Source of the DNA: Prosopocoilus inquinatus
Lineage: Eukaryota; Arthropoda; Insecta; Coleoptera; Lucanidae
Direction of reading: 5' to 3'
Length of the DNA stretch: 64,000 bases
Assembly (NCBI GenBank): GCA_036172665.1
Contig: CM069876.1
Location: 47,151,001 to 47,215,000 of the forward strand
Shown here: positions 22,801-34,271 of the stretch, in pieces
Numbering within the stretch: position 1 is the first letter of the stretch
How the letters are laid out: every line of letters starts with the position of its first letter
Program-made: the position numbers and the translations under genes
Notes under the pieces: model-generated
Database searches by the model: none
Told to the model about the DNA's origin: nothing
What the model saw: only the letters and a program-made list of their open reading frames with translations

Positions 22801-23281
22801 CGCACAAGTCTTGAAAATGTTAATGCTATTTAAAAACTGCGTATTTGCTAAAGCTCCATCTCTCGATAGATAACTAGACTTTACTTATCGCAGATTTTCA
22901 ATTTCGCGAAATGCGAAATTTTTTGTTTTGTTCTTCAGAAACTCGTCGTCTCTTACATCGGGGCTGTTATATTTTTTTATTTTGCCGTCTTATTTTAAGG
23001 TTGCCATCTAACCTTATTCCAAGGTCGCCATCTCGTGGTGAGTAACACGAAACATTTGTTATATTTCGTCTTTTGTGCGTCCCTTCTCTTGCAAACAGCA
23101 ATACTTTCTTTGTTGCATTTTTTAAGGAAACAGTTTCATTTTTTAAATAAATTATTAAATTATCAATAAAAATATATTTAATAATACCGTGTGTTTTACT
23201 TTTCTGAATTAGCGACGGAGCGTTATTCATAATAAAATTCCCTGGCCAACTGGACTTTTATTAATGCCAATTTCATTTCAG

Positions 23282-24161
23282 ATTGTCTGAATTTTGTGAA
23301 CCTCCCATTTTGGGTTTGAAGAAAACCGAGCACGGCCAAAGCGCTCTCGAATACGTACCGAAATACGTATTATTAAATAACGGCGTGAGGCTGTTCGTTT
23401 GCGAACTGTGCGATTACACGTGCCAACCGATGAGCAGCATAAAACAGCACATGAGGACCCATTCCGACGAGAAACCCTTCGTCTGCGAGATCTGCAATCA
23501 CAGAACTCGATTCCCGGGAACCCTGCAAAAGCACATGATGACGCACAGCGACGAGAAGCCCTTCGTCTGCGACCGTTGCGCTTACAAAACCCGCACGGCG
23601 TCAACCTTGAAGATGCACATGCGAAGACACACCGGCGAGAGACCGTTTACTTGCGATCTGTGCGAGCAGAAATTTCAACAGTCCGGACATTTGAAGAGGC
23701 ACATGTCGACGCACACCGTCGACAAGCCGTTCAGCTGCGAACAGTGCGATTATAAATGCCGACGCATGGATATTCTCAAACACCACATGATCGTGCATAA
23801 GAAAGAGAAGCCGATAGAATGCGCCCTTTGCGATTACAAATGCGCAAATCCCGTGTATCTGAAGCGGCACATGCTAACCCACACCGGCGAGAGACCCCAG
23901 AAATGCCATCTTTGCAGTTACGAGTGCAATCGGAGCGAAAACTTAAAGTCACACTTATTAACGCACACCGACGAGAAGCCGTTTAAGTGCGAACATTGTG
24001 AATACGCAAGCAAATCGGCCAGGTATTTGAAATTGCACTTGCGAGTGCATTCGGATGAGAAACCGTTTAAGTGCGACGTCTGCAAATACGCGTCCAAGTT
24101 TCAAGGTAATTTACTGAAACATAAGACGACGCACGAGAAACTGCTCAAGAACTCTTCCTGA
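23282..24161 (+). CDS. E7: C2H2 zinc-finger terminal exon, class A, 9 fingers
   Basis: The exon follows CCAATTTCATTTCAG (AG at 23280-23281) in the shared phase and runs 292 codons to TGA. The linker begins LSEFCEPPILGLK and ends LLNNGVRLFVC. Nine fingers have helix residues PSSQ FGTK TSTM QGHR RDIH NVYR RENS SRYL FGNK. It ends EKLLKNSS with no tenth finger. E8 is its tandem duplicate: fingers 3, 4, 5, 8 and 9 have identical contacts and the 3' UTRs align (acgtacttgaa…tttgttattttt). No canonical AATAAA was seen just downstream, only AATAAT near 24191. Confidence 0.92.
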
Positions 24162-24227
24162 GTTTTAATACTTATGTAAACACGTACTTGAATAATTTGT
24201 TATTTTTAATTTAGTTTAAGAAAAAAA

Positions 24228-25415
24228 AAATTGTTTGTAGGAGTAGTATAGCTGACGGGGTTCTGGGACACTTTGATCTCGGAAAATTGCGGATGGCATG
24301 TGTCCTTCCCAAGTGAAGATCATTGAAGGTAATTCCGTAGGCGAGGGGTGGTTGAACGGGTGAAGAAGTAACCCTTTTAGATGATGATAACCCGTCGCCT
24401 ATCGAGAAGTCAGATTTCATTTTTTTTAAAAACACATTTTTTTGCATATCTTACAGAAAAAAAATGTTATTTTACTTCTGATTATTTTCTTTTTAACTTC
24501 AAATTCGAGTCTGATATCCACAGTACCTGTTTTCAGCGTTTCGTTCTGTCGTCTGCAATCGACAGCGACTATGGGCGCTAATTCTTTCAATTTTGAAAAA
24601 GAAAGACACGGTTCGCCTACAGATTTATAATAGTAAGGTTGTTGAAATTGAGTGTACGTTTCACATAAAACTGCAAATTAGTGTTTGTCGAAAATGAAAT
24701 TTAGATTGTCACAAGGGTAGACTTCTGAATTTAAGTATAATTTTATGTTTTTTTTTTAAGTCACAATGATCAAATTGACTGATCTTTTTTAGAGAATCTT
24801 TTTTTTCTACTAGGTTGAAAATCGACAATAACGAAACGTGGTTTTTCTAATTGACTGCCGGCTTTCATGTTCCAGGTGTGTCTCAGGGTTTGCTGTAGGA
24901 GAGGTAACTCGTGCAATTCCCAGTTTCTCAACGCAATTTCGAAATCCATATTCCATAGTATTTTTAAAAATTCGTTTCGCATTTTTTTTTAGCTGCCAAG
25001 GGGAAGCCAGGCGATGACTCGCCTTCTAAAAACCAGCCAGCAACTCGCCTCACCTACGCCACACACATTTTTTTTTCTTTTTCAACAACCTCTGGTAAAA
25101 TTGCGTCAATTGCGTCGTTTCCGACATTTCTTCTCCTTCAAGAACCGAAGTGGTTACTTACAACACGCGGCTGACGTCAGTTCTTTAGCTTCAGAAACCT
25201 AATTTCAACGGCCACCTTTGGTCATTGTCCACTCTCTGCGCACACTTCTTCACCTAAAGGGGTTACTTCTTCCCCTGTTCAACCACCCCTTACCTACGGA
25301 ATTACTTTCAATGATGGTCACTTCGGATGGACACATGCCTTCCGCAATTTTCCAACGTCGAAGTGTCCCAGAATCCCGCAAGCTATACTACTTGTAGGAA
25401 TCAACAATTCAAAAC
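24228..25415. mobile_element. ~1.2-kb element with ~150-bp terminal inverted repeats
   Basis: 24230-24382 and 25258-25412 are inverse copies. For example, ccgtaggcgaggggtggttg is matched by caaccaccccttacctacgg, and ggacacatgcc occurs in both arms. The interior of about 880 bp has no transposase motif I can recognise. It sits in the E7-E8 intron. Confidence 0.75.
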
Positions 25416-25955
25416 TTTGAACCTGTAAGTTTCACAAATAAATGCTTCTTAATTAAAATTTTTTTCAAGCTTGATTACTTACGTTGTTAAATAAGCACAG
25501 GTACACAGGGTGTTTGGATACAATGACCCAGGTACGCCTTCGATTGTATCGATTTCTTCAATGGCCCCTTAATTATTAATAATAAAAGAAAATGTACGTA
25601 ATATCACTTACGTGATGTACAAGAGCGTACACTTATGCTGCAATTTTGAGATCGATCGTAAGCATCGTAAGGGACTTACGACCTGTACTTCTAAATGGCG
25701 CGATAATACCTTACGATGCTTACGATCGAGCTCAGAATTGCAGCATTCCGCTCCATTATGAAATGATCTGGTCTGGCTACGGACCTTCGATATTTATATG
25801 ATTCGAGTGACCTAATTTCCGCGAGATCGTCCAGATGTTCACTTGAGCTTTAGGCGTTGATTCTCGGAAAATTCTAACGACTCACCCCATGCTGCGCCTT
25901 ACCATTTACCAATTTTGTTTGTATAAGGGAAACATTAATGCCAATTTTATTTCAG

Positions 25956-26826
25956 GTTTCCTGAATTTTCCAAACCTACAATTTCGAATTTGAAGACAAG
26001 CGAACGCGGCCTCGAATACGTACCGAAATACATATTAAATAACGGCGTGAAGCAGTACATTTGCGAACTTTGCGATTACAAGGGCCCCAGCGTGAGCAAC
26101 GTAAAGCGGCACATGAGGTGCCATTCCGACGAGAAGCCCTTCGTCTGCGAGATTTGCAATTACCGAACTCGTTACCCGGGAAGCTTGAAACACCACATCT
26201 CGACGCACAGCGACGAGAAGCTTTTTGTCTGCGACCGCTGCGCTTTCAAATCCCGCACGGCGTCGACCTTGAAGATGCACATGCGAAGACACACCGGCGA
26301 GAGACCGTTCAGTTGCAACGTGTGCGAGCAGAAATTTCAACAGCCCGGGCACTTGAAGAGGCACATGTCGACGCACTCGGTCGAGAAGCCGTTCAGTTGC
26401 GATCTGTGCGATTATAAAACCCGACGTATGGATATCCTCAAACACCACATGGTCGTGCATAAGAAAGAGAAACCGATCCAGTGCGCCCTTTGCGAGTTTA
26501 AGTGCGCGGATCCCAGGTACCTGAGGAAACACATGCTGACGCACACCGGCGAGAGACACTTGAAATGCCGCCACTGCGATTACAAGAGCAATCAGATCGG
26601 GAATTTAAGGCTTCACTTGTTAACGCATACCGACGAGAGGCCGTTTAAGTGCGAGCTTTGCGAATACGCAAGCAAATCGGCCAGGTATTTGAAGTTGCAC
26701 ATGCGAGTGCATTCGGATGAGAAGCCGTTCAAGTGCGACATCTGCAAATACGAGTCCAAGTTTCAAGGCAATTTACTCAAACATAAGACGACGCATGATA
26801 AAGTCCCCGCCAAGAATTCTTCTTGA
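25956..26826 (+). CDS. E8: C2H2 zinc-finger terminal exon, class A, 9 fingers (duplicate of E7)
   Basis: The exon follows CCAATTTTATTTCAG (AG at 25954-25955) in the shared phase and runs 289 codons to TGA. The linker begins FPEFSKPTISNLK and ends LNNGVKQYIC. Nine fingers have helix residues SSNR YGSH TSTM QGHR RDIH DRYK QGNL SRYL FGNK. Compared with E7, contacts differ in fingers 1, 2, 6 and 7 and are identical in 3, 4, 5, 8 and 9. This is a good example of which fingers change after duplication. The framework Cys is lost in fingers 1, 2, 3, 5 and 7. It ends in KNSS like E7. Confidence 0.92.
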
Positions 26827-27035
26827 GTTTTAATGCTTATGTACATGTGTACGACACGTACTTGAACAATTTGTTATTTTTCATTTAGGTTAAAAACAAA
26901 ATATTTTTAATGGGAAGAGTAGTTTGAATCAACTGTACAAAAAACTTTCAATTTCCTGAAATTAACGCTTCTAATTAAAAAAAGAAAAAAAAATTTGTTC
27001 CAAATCGTTTTTGATTGCAGAGAAAACCTCGAGCA

Positions 27036-27084
27036 GCCTCTGTACAGCTGTTTCAGCCCTGTTTGGGGCTTCATCAGCAGAGAC
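27036..27084 (-). ncRNA. Candidate hammerhead ribozyme, antisense to the exons
   Basis: Read on the minus strand, stem I GTCTCTG (27084-27078) pairs with CAGAGGC (27042-27036) over 7 bp with one G-T wobble. The core CTGATGA is at 27077-27071. Stem II is AGCCC with GGGCT around a CAAACA loop, then GAAA, then a palindromic stem III ACAG/CTGT, with the cleavable A opposite 27043. All core positions are present. This is the best ribozyme candidate in the window and fits the minimal-stem-III type of Penelope-like elements. No PLE reverse transcriptase is seen beside it. Confidence 0.8.
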
Positions 27085-27254
27085 GTTGCAATGTCAGGTC
27101 AAAAAGCGATCGTAGGATGTCGCTGTTTTATCTAAAAAAAGAAAGGAAAACTTTTTCGAGGCTTGATGATTTAGTTAAGCTAATTAAGCACACAGGGTGT
27201 TATTAATTAATTAATTGTAAAAGAAAATGCTTCTGCGCAAGTCATCACTGCAGG

Positions 27255-27385
27255 ACGGAATTATATATTTTGTTCTGTTTATTTCGAACGAGGCGGCAAA
27301 GAAAGCGTCGCTGCAGCGTTTTACCTTTGCCGCCTCGTTTGTATTTAATCGAACAAAATACATAATTCCGTTTCCTGGTTATCAC
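27255..27385. mobile_element. Foldback element with CGGAATTATATATTTTGTTC ends
   Basis: caggacggaattatatattt … aacgaggcggcaaag is mirrored by ctttgccgcctcgttt … acataattccgtttcctg. Relatives with the same ends occur at 35521-35873, and a single end occurs near 59985. Confidence 0.75.
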
Positions 27386-27419
27386 CAAAAACACAGACAC
27401 ACATAAACACACATGATAC

Positions 27420-29000
27420 ACAGCGTGTTCTAAAAGTTGGGGTAGTCACTAAATATACTTTATTGAATGGAATGCGCTATTTTTGTTGCACATTTCGATT
27501 TTTTTTGATAATTTTTTTTTTGCCTCAAATTTTTGCCCCCTTGGATTGAATCAAAGTGTCATTACGCTGGCCGCAGGAAAATAACGGAATTTTGACGTTT
27601 TTTTGAAGCAAATATGTACAGCGTGTTCCTAAAGTGTTTTATTCAATAAACTCATATTTTTTATTGCACGTTTCGATTTTTTTGACAATTTAATTTTTTT
27701 TTTGCCTCAAATATTTGCCCCCTTGGACTGAATCGAAGTGTCATTAGACTGGCCGCAGGAAAGTAACGGAATTTTGACGTTTTTTTGAAGCAAATGTATA
27801 CAGCGTGTTCCAAAAGTGATTTATTCAATAAACTCACATTTTTTTATTGGACGTTTCAATTTTTTTTGACAATTTAATTTTTTTTGCCTCAAATTTTTGC
27901 CCCCTTGGATTGAATCGAAGTGTCATTAAACTGGCCACAGGAAAGTAACGGAAATTTGACGTTTTTTTTAAGCAAATATGTACAGCGTGTTCCTAAAGTG
28001 ATTTATTCAATTTTTTTATTGCACGTTTCAATTTTTTTGACAATTTAATTTTTTTGCCTCAAATTTTTGCCCCCTTGGATTGAATCAAAGTGTCATTACA
28101 CTGGCCGCAGAAAAATAACGGAATTTTGACGTTTTTTTTTGAAGCAAATATGTACAGCGTGTTCCAAAAGTGATTTATTCAATTTTTTTATTGCATGTTT
28201 CGGTTTTTTTGACAATTTAATTTTTTGCCTCATATTTTTGCCCCCTTTGGAATGAATCAAAGTGTCGTTAGACTGGCCGCAGGAAAGTAACGGAATTTTG
28301 ACGTTTTTTTGAAGCAAATATGTACAGCGTGTTCCTAAAGTGATTTATTCAATAAACTCATATTTTTTTATTGCACGTTTCGATTTTTTTGACAATTTAA
28401 TTTTTTTGTGTCTCAAATTTTTGCCCCCTTTAGAGTGAATCAAGGTGTCATTAGACTGGCCGCAGGAAAATAACGAAATTTTGACGTTTTTTTTTGAAGC
28501 AAATATGTACAGCGTGTTCCAAAAGTGATTTATTCAATTTTTTTATTGCACGTTTCGGTTTTTTTGACAATTTAATTTTTTGCCTCATATTTTTGCCCCC
28601 TTTGGAATGAATCAAAGTGTCGTTAGACTGGCCACAGGAAAGTAACGAAATTTTGACGTTTTTTTGAAGCAAATATGTACAGCGTGTTCCTAAACTGATT
28701 TATTCAATAAACTCATATTTTTTTATTGGACGTTTCGATTTTTTTTGACAATTTAATTTTTTTTGTCTCAAATTTTTGCCCCCTTGGATTGAATCGAAGT
28801 GTCATTAGACTGGCCGCAGGAAAATAACGGAATTTGACGTTTTTTTGAAGCAAATATGTACAGCGTGTTCCAAAAGTGATTTATTCAATTTTTTTATTGC
28901 CCGTTTCGATTTTATTGACAATTTAATTTTTTTGTCACAAATTTTTGCCCCCTTGGACTGAATCGAAGTGTCACGATACCGGACACAGGAAAGTAACGGA
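27420..29000 (+). repeat. 170-186 bp satellite, 9 copies
   Basis: The anchor tacagcgtgttc recurs near 27420, 27618, 27801, 27982, 28154, 28324, 28510, 28680 and 28861. Shared words are ttgcacgtttcgattttttt, tttttgcccccttgga, gactggccgcaggaaa and cggaattttgacg. Long and short units differ by an ataaactcatat block. An inverted diverged fragment lies at 60029-60180. Minus-strand open frames are artefacts. Confidence 0.9.
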
Positions 29001-29421
29001 ATTTGACGCTTTTTGAAGAGCCCTGCACAGGTCAGATGAACACTGAAATTATTTGGAGGTCGACGCGAAACGATCGAAGTATGATTCACCTTTCCCATTC
29101 AGATGTTTGCAGTTATTTTCGTGTCACCGTACAAGGTTGCAACCTTGAAGGAAGAACATTTTTATTTTTGCTAGCCTCACGGGGCTCCTTTTGCTGTCGC
29201 TTACATTTCTGCATAATTGATCTTGGCAGGTACATTTCGTGAGTCAATCCGCACTTGTCAAGGACGGCTTTGCGTAATTTTTACGTCTCTTGCATTTCTT
29301 CATATAGGGCTTGTTCATACTATGCGCTTTTTATTTTTGTATTTGGTCCGAAGTGACACCAAACGTTCAAATTATTTGATTAGGCCGAGAATACGAAATA
29401 GTAAAGTGAGTTTCGTTTCAG

Positions 29422-30415
29422 ATGCTCCGGATTGTCTAAACACACAATTCCGGAACATGACACACACGGCGACGAACAAATCAAATCTCCCGCTCAACAC
29501 ACCCCCAAATACGTACTGACGTTCAACGGGGTGAAGACCTTGAAGCTCTTCGTTTGCGACCTCTGCGATTATAAATGCAAGCGCAAGAGCAGCATGAAAC
29601 AGCACGCCAAGGTGCATTCCGACCAGAAGCCCTTCAGCTGCAAGCTCTGCAGCTACAGGTGTCGATTCCCCGGAAGTTTCAAGTATCACATGTCGACGCA
29701 CACCGCCGAAAAGCAAATCGTCTGCGACCGTTGCGGCCGGAAGTTCTACACCGAAGCGTCCTTACGTACGCACATCGCCACGCACGCCAACGAGAAACTC
29801 TTCGGCTGCGACCTCTGCCCCAAGAGATTCAACCTATCCGGAAATCTGAGGAAGCACCAGCTGACGCACACCGGCGAGAAACCGTTCAGCTGCGACTTCT
29901 GCGACTTCAAGTGTCGCGAGTCGGGAAGCTTGAAGCGCCACCTGACCATACACGACAGTCGAAAGCCGATCGAGTGCGGCCTCTGCGAGCTAAAATTCGC
30001 GCGGCCCGCGTACTTAAAGCGGCACATGCTGACGCACACCGGCGAGAAAAAATTCAAGTGCCACCTTTGCAGTCACGAATGCAACCAGCTTGCAAACCTT
30101 AGGTTACATTTGTTAACGCACACCGACGAGAGGCCTTTTAAGTGCGGGCGTTGCGAGTACACGAGCAAGACGGCCAGGTACTTGAAATTGCACATGCGAG
30201 TGCACTCGGATGATAAACCGTTTAAGTGCGAGCTCTGCAAGTACGCGTCCAAATTCCAAGGAAATTTATTAAAACATAAGACGACGCACGACGAGAAGTT
30301 CCTCAAGTGTCACGTTTGCGAATACACGTGCAAGTTGGCCAAGGATTTGAAGAGGCATGCGTCGACACATGCAGGTGACAAGCCGACGTTTACTTCGAAA
30401 AAAGGGAAAACGTAA
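29422..30415 (+). CDS. E9: C2H2 zinc-finger terminal exon, class A, 10 fingers
   Basis: The exon follows GTTTCGTTTCAG (AG at 29420-29421) in the shared phase and runs 330 codons to TAA. The linker begins CSGLSKHTIPEHD, contains TPKYVLTFNGVK, and has a small TLK insertion before LFVC. Ten fingers have helix residues RSSQ FGSY TAST LGNK EGSR RAYR QANL TRYL FGNK LKDR. Fingers 3, 4 and 6 are Phe-type. A basic tail follows finger 10 (AGDKPTFTSKKGKT), longer than in other class A exons. AATAAA lies at 30506-30511. Confidence 0.92.
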
Positions 30416-30544
30416 GCAAGGAACAGAATTGCATTTGGTGAGGAGACGACGTAGAGTAAAGAGAATTCGATGTATGTAGGTAATTTTCGTTTCGATGTAA
30501 ATTGTAATAAATGCTTTGTTTTTGGTGGGGCCGTTTTTAAATCG

Positions 30545-30622
30545 TAGGCAACCCGGCAATCAGAAATTCAGAAATAACTTCGTTTGCGTTTTTGTTACTT
30601 CAGAGTTGAATGGGTTGCCTAG
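30545..30622. mobile_element. Mini-element with TAGGCAACCC ends, copy 1
   Basis: taggcaaccc … gggttgccta flank an interior with aaataacttcg. Copy 2 is at 30924-31001. Confidence 0.6.
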
Positions 30623-30703
30623 TTTTAAGGCGTAAGGTTAATTCCTATGAAGTGGGTTGTTTTAATTTAAACTCAAATTTCTATTCGCCTAATAATTATT
30701 AAC

Positions 30704-30838
30704 TTAAGCCCGATCTTACCGCCTCCTGTTAACTTTAACCGTTGGTTAATATCCTTGGAAACCTTTGTGCCGATAATGGTTTCCTAGGATATTAACCAAC
30801 GGTTACATTTATCAGGAGGTGGTAAGATCGGGCCTTAA
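30704..30838. mobile_element. Hairpin MITE (CCCGATC ends), copy 1
   Basis: Near-perfect foldback: cccgatcttaccgcctcctg … and its inverse ending at gatcgggcc, with a loop around gtttcctaggat. Related foldbacks lie at about 31745-31875, 32050-32150, 44908-45040 and 53993-54122. Confidence 0.75.
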
Positions 30839-30923
30839 ACGGTTTGGGAGTAATATTAATTGCGCTCGTTTAAATTGAACAAAAAAAAAAATTAATTTAA
30901 ATCGTGAGTCCGAAGAGTAGCAG

Positions 30924-31001
30924 TAGGCAACCCATCAAACAAATCAGAAATGACTTCGGCTTCTCAAATTTGCACTGAAAGCACCTAAGTAGAATGGGTT
31001 G
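30924..31001. mobile_element. Mini-element with TAGGCAACCC ends, copy 2
   Basis: Same ends and an aaatgacttcg interior, as in copy 1 at 30545-30622. Confidence 0.6.
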
Positions 31002-31322
31002 CCTATTTTCAATTTTTTTGGGGGCGTCACGATTTAAAATGGAGTGGAATAATGAGATACAGGATGTACCAATGAAATTTGTAGACGGCGCAAAACAGGC
31101 CAGTATTATTTAATTTGTTCCCCAAAGAAGAAGGTTCAGCATTTTACTATCACGTTAAAAATAAATGAAAAAAAAAAACTGATCTTTTTTTACTCACAAT
31201 TTCCACTATATTAAAATGTATATTTTTTTACAACTACGTCTACGTTTAAATGGATTTCCACCACGTATCGACCAAATCAGTCAAAAAATAAATGAGGTAA
31301 ACATGGATAAAAATTAAAAACA

Positions 31323-31350
31323 AAAGAAGAAGAAGAAGAAGAAGATGAAG
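31323..31350. repeat. (GAA)n microsatellite
   Basis: Seven or so GAA units, slightly degenerate at the 3' end. Confidence 0.8.
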
Positions 31351-31744
31351 TAGAAGGATGAGTGAGGATGAGGAAAGAACCAGCGAGATAGTGATTTTTG
31401 CCCGTTTCATGTCTAATATAAATTTTTAATAAAAATATTACAATCATAACCTCAAATGTTTTTGTTTTTAATTCGTTTGTTACGTACGAAAGAATGAATT
31501 GAATTTTTTCGTTCTTTTTTCAATCATTGCCTGTTATTTCCCTGTTAACTATATTTAAAAATAAAAAATAAAATAATTTAAATACATCGTCAGTTACCAT
31601 ATTAGCTAATGCGTTAACCGATTTTAAAATTCCGGCAATTATTTTATAAAAAGGTTTAATTTCTTTTTTTTTTTTTTTTAGTTTCAGTTTTTAATGTTTT
31701 GTTGTTTTAAATTTTTTCAGATTTTACTAAGTTCTATTTTTAAT

Positions 31745-31875
31745 GTTTAGTCCCGAACTTTCCGGTCGCTTGTAAATTTATGTGTCTTGTAATCCTTGGA
31801 AACCATCGACGATGCAATTATTGTCTCCAGATGGTCGATAAATTTACAAGGAGGTGAAAAGAGCAGGCCTTACAA
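31745..31875. mobile_element. Diverged hairpin MITE, copy 2
   Basis: The arms cgcttgtaaatttat / ataaatttacaagg flank a ccttggaaaccatcgacgat loop. Same organisation as 30704-30838. Confidence 0.55.
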
Positions 31876-31999
31876 TTTTAATTTTTCGTGTTAATTTAAT
31901 TTTTTGAGTTTTGATTTTTTTTTTTGAGTTTCTTGTTTTTTAATTTTCATCTTTTCTTTCTTATTTTTGGATTGAATTGGATTGGTCGGCCTTAATTAT

Positions 32000-32575
32000 G
32001 CTAATAAAATCAATTATTTTAGGTTTAGTTTATCTATTTTCAGTTTTAATGTTTGGAGCCGGTCAATCCATCTCCTTATAAGTTCATGCCTTATAATAAT
32101 TGTCTCCAAGAGTGGATAAATTTGTACGGAGATGAAAAGATCATGTCATAAAATGTTATTTTAAGTTTTAATTTCTTCAATCTTCAGTTTTTTTTTTTAA
32201 TTTACTTTAATTTTTTTTTATTGTTTGAATTGGGTTGGTCTGGCTTGTGTCAGACTTAATCGATCGATTTTTGCCTTGAGTGATTTTTTAGCTTTCATTA
32301 TTTTCATTTTTAATTTATTTGTTGAGCTAAGTACAATTGGGTTGGGTTGAGTTGGATTAACCTTTAATTTATTTTAATCTTTCACTTTTTACTCGGGCTA
32401 ATCACTATTAGATTCGACTGAGCTAGATTAAGCTCCATTAAAACGGCTTTTATTTTCGAGTTTATTTTGAGGTTTTTGAGTTTCGAGTTTTAATTTTTTA
32501 ATTTTAACGTTTCGGGTTTCAATCTTAACCCGGATTTGTATTCTTACTTCTGTTGTATTCTTCTGTTTCTTTAAA
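32000..32575 (+). repeat. T-rich intronic sequence with a diverged hairpin
   Basis: The sequence is dominated by T-runs and gttgg/gattgg words, resembling the T-rich repeats at 60.2-63.1 kb. A diverged hairpin-MITE relative lies near 32050-32150. No coding signal is seen. Confidence 0.45.
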
Positions 32576-32677
32576 TTTTAGTGACGTTTTCATGTAATAT
32601 TAATATTAAAAATTTTATACTTATTTTCTCATGTTTGTTATACAGTATGAGAAAAATTAAAGCGATTTTTATTTCAG

Positions 32678-33479
32678 ATGCCCCGACGTTTCAAGAATTA
32701 AAATTCCGGACGCAGAGACGCCGCCTGAAAACAGTTCGGGTTCTCAAACTCCTGAATATATTCCCAAACAAGTGCTGTCACCTACCGGCGAGAAGCTCTT
32801 CGTTTGCGATTATTGCGACTTTAAATCCCATCGAATCGCCAACACGAAGCGGCACGTGCTGACTCATTCCGAAGCGAAGCCCTTCAGCTGCACGATATGC
32901 GATTACAAATGCCGATTCGCCGATTACCTGAAAAGACACGCGGCGACGCACACCGGCGAGATGCGCTTCATCTGCGACCGTTGCGGCTGCAGGTGCCGCG
33001 AAGCGTCGGGCCTGAGATCGCACATGCGGAAGCACATCGAGGAGAAACAGTTCGCTTGCGACCTGTGCCCTCGAAAATTCACGCGCGCGGAAAATTTGAA
33101 AAGGCACTCGCTGATCCACACCGGCGAGAAGCCCTTCGCCTGTGATTTTTGCGGCCTGAGAAACCGACGTCTATCGGATCTGAAAATGCATATGCTGACG
33201 CATAAAAGCAAAAAATCGATGATCGAATGTGACGTTTGCGATTTTAAATGCTCGCGACCCGAATACCTGAAGCGGCACATGGTGAAGCACGCCGGCGAAA
33301 AGAAAAACTTCAAATGCCATCTCTGCGGCTACGAATGCAATCAGGCCGCGAATTTGAGGTCGCACGTGGTGACGCACACCGACGCGAAGCCGTTTCGTTG
33401 CGGACATTGTGAATACGCCTGCGAAAGTGTCAAGTATTTGAAAATGCACATGCGAACGCATTCGGATGAGAAGTCCTAG
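32678..33479 (+). CDS. E10: C2H2 zinc-finger terminal exon, class A, 8 fingers, C-terminally truncated
   Basis: The exon follows GATTTTTATTTCAG (AG at 32676-32677) in the shared phase and runs 266 codons to TAG. The linker begins CPDVSRIKIPDAE and ends SPTGEKLFVC. Eight fingers have helix residues RANR FDYR ESGS RENR RSDM REYR QANS SKYM. The protein stops in the linker (HSDEKS), just where sister exons continue into the F-G-N-K finger. Bases after the stop (tttcgagaaggtaaccttac) still resemble that finger's DNA, so the last one or two fingers were lost by a small deletion plus stop. Linkers before fingers 6 and 7 carry insertions (KSKKSM, AGEKKN). AATAAA lies at 33624-33629. Confidence 0.9.
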
Positions 33480-34271
33480 TTTCGAGAAGGTAACCTTACA
33501 CAAACAAATGACGGCTGTCTCCTCGTGTTTTATTATGGGTTCATAATTCCACTAGAGTGTTACAGCCCTCATAATATATTCAAATTCTTTGGGAACCTTA
33601 TCTATCTGCTCTTTTTTTTAAATAATAAAAGATTTTTTGGTAGTAGCCTGGTCTTTCTCTTTGCCCTATCCCGTTTCCCACTCCTGTCCCGATTTAGAGC
33701 TTCGTAATTATGGTAAGCCTATTGATTGTTTCAATTATTAATAATAATAATAATAATAATGTGAAGTTTGACGTTTGTTCTCTTGACAAGTATGTTGTGC
33801 GCATGTCGGATCGAAACGGTTTCAATTCGAACTGAGACGCTGTCATGCAAACAGTATAGATTTTCGAAGTGGATTGAAAGACGATCGTAATCAAATCGAT
33901 ATGTGAACAAGGTAATTAAAAATTGCAAAAAAATAGAACAAAAAGATGTGTTTATTGTCTTCATTTCTGGCGAGGTAATAAATAGATACTACAGCAAGAA
34001 TTTGTTACGTAACATCAGCTGCATCACGTTGTGAGTGCAAGCTCTCTCACAACCACACCCTGAGCTAGGTTTTGGGCCCAAGGATTTGCCAGGAAAACAA
34101 AACAAACGCGCCCGACTGTACAAACTAATACGCCCCTTCGCTTGTTAAACTAACAACAAATACAAGACATACCGGTCGTTGTAATAAAACGAGTACGCAG
34201 TGCAATACAACAGAGGAAAACGCGTCGGAATTTACTTGAACTTGTTTTATATTATGAAAGAAAAATGTATC
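33480..34271. other. Gap without recognisable genes
   Basis: It contains a short (TAA)n run at about 33739-33762. The segment 34155-34271 (gacataccggtcgttg…) is duplicated at about 36849-36960 as part of the E11/E12 duplication. No gene is seen. Confidence 0.5.
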
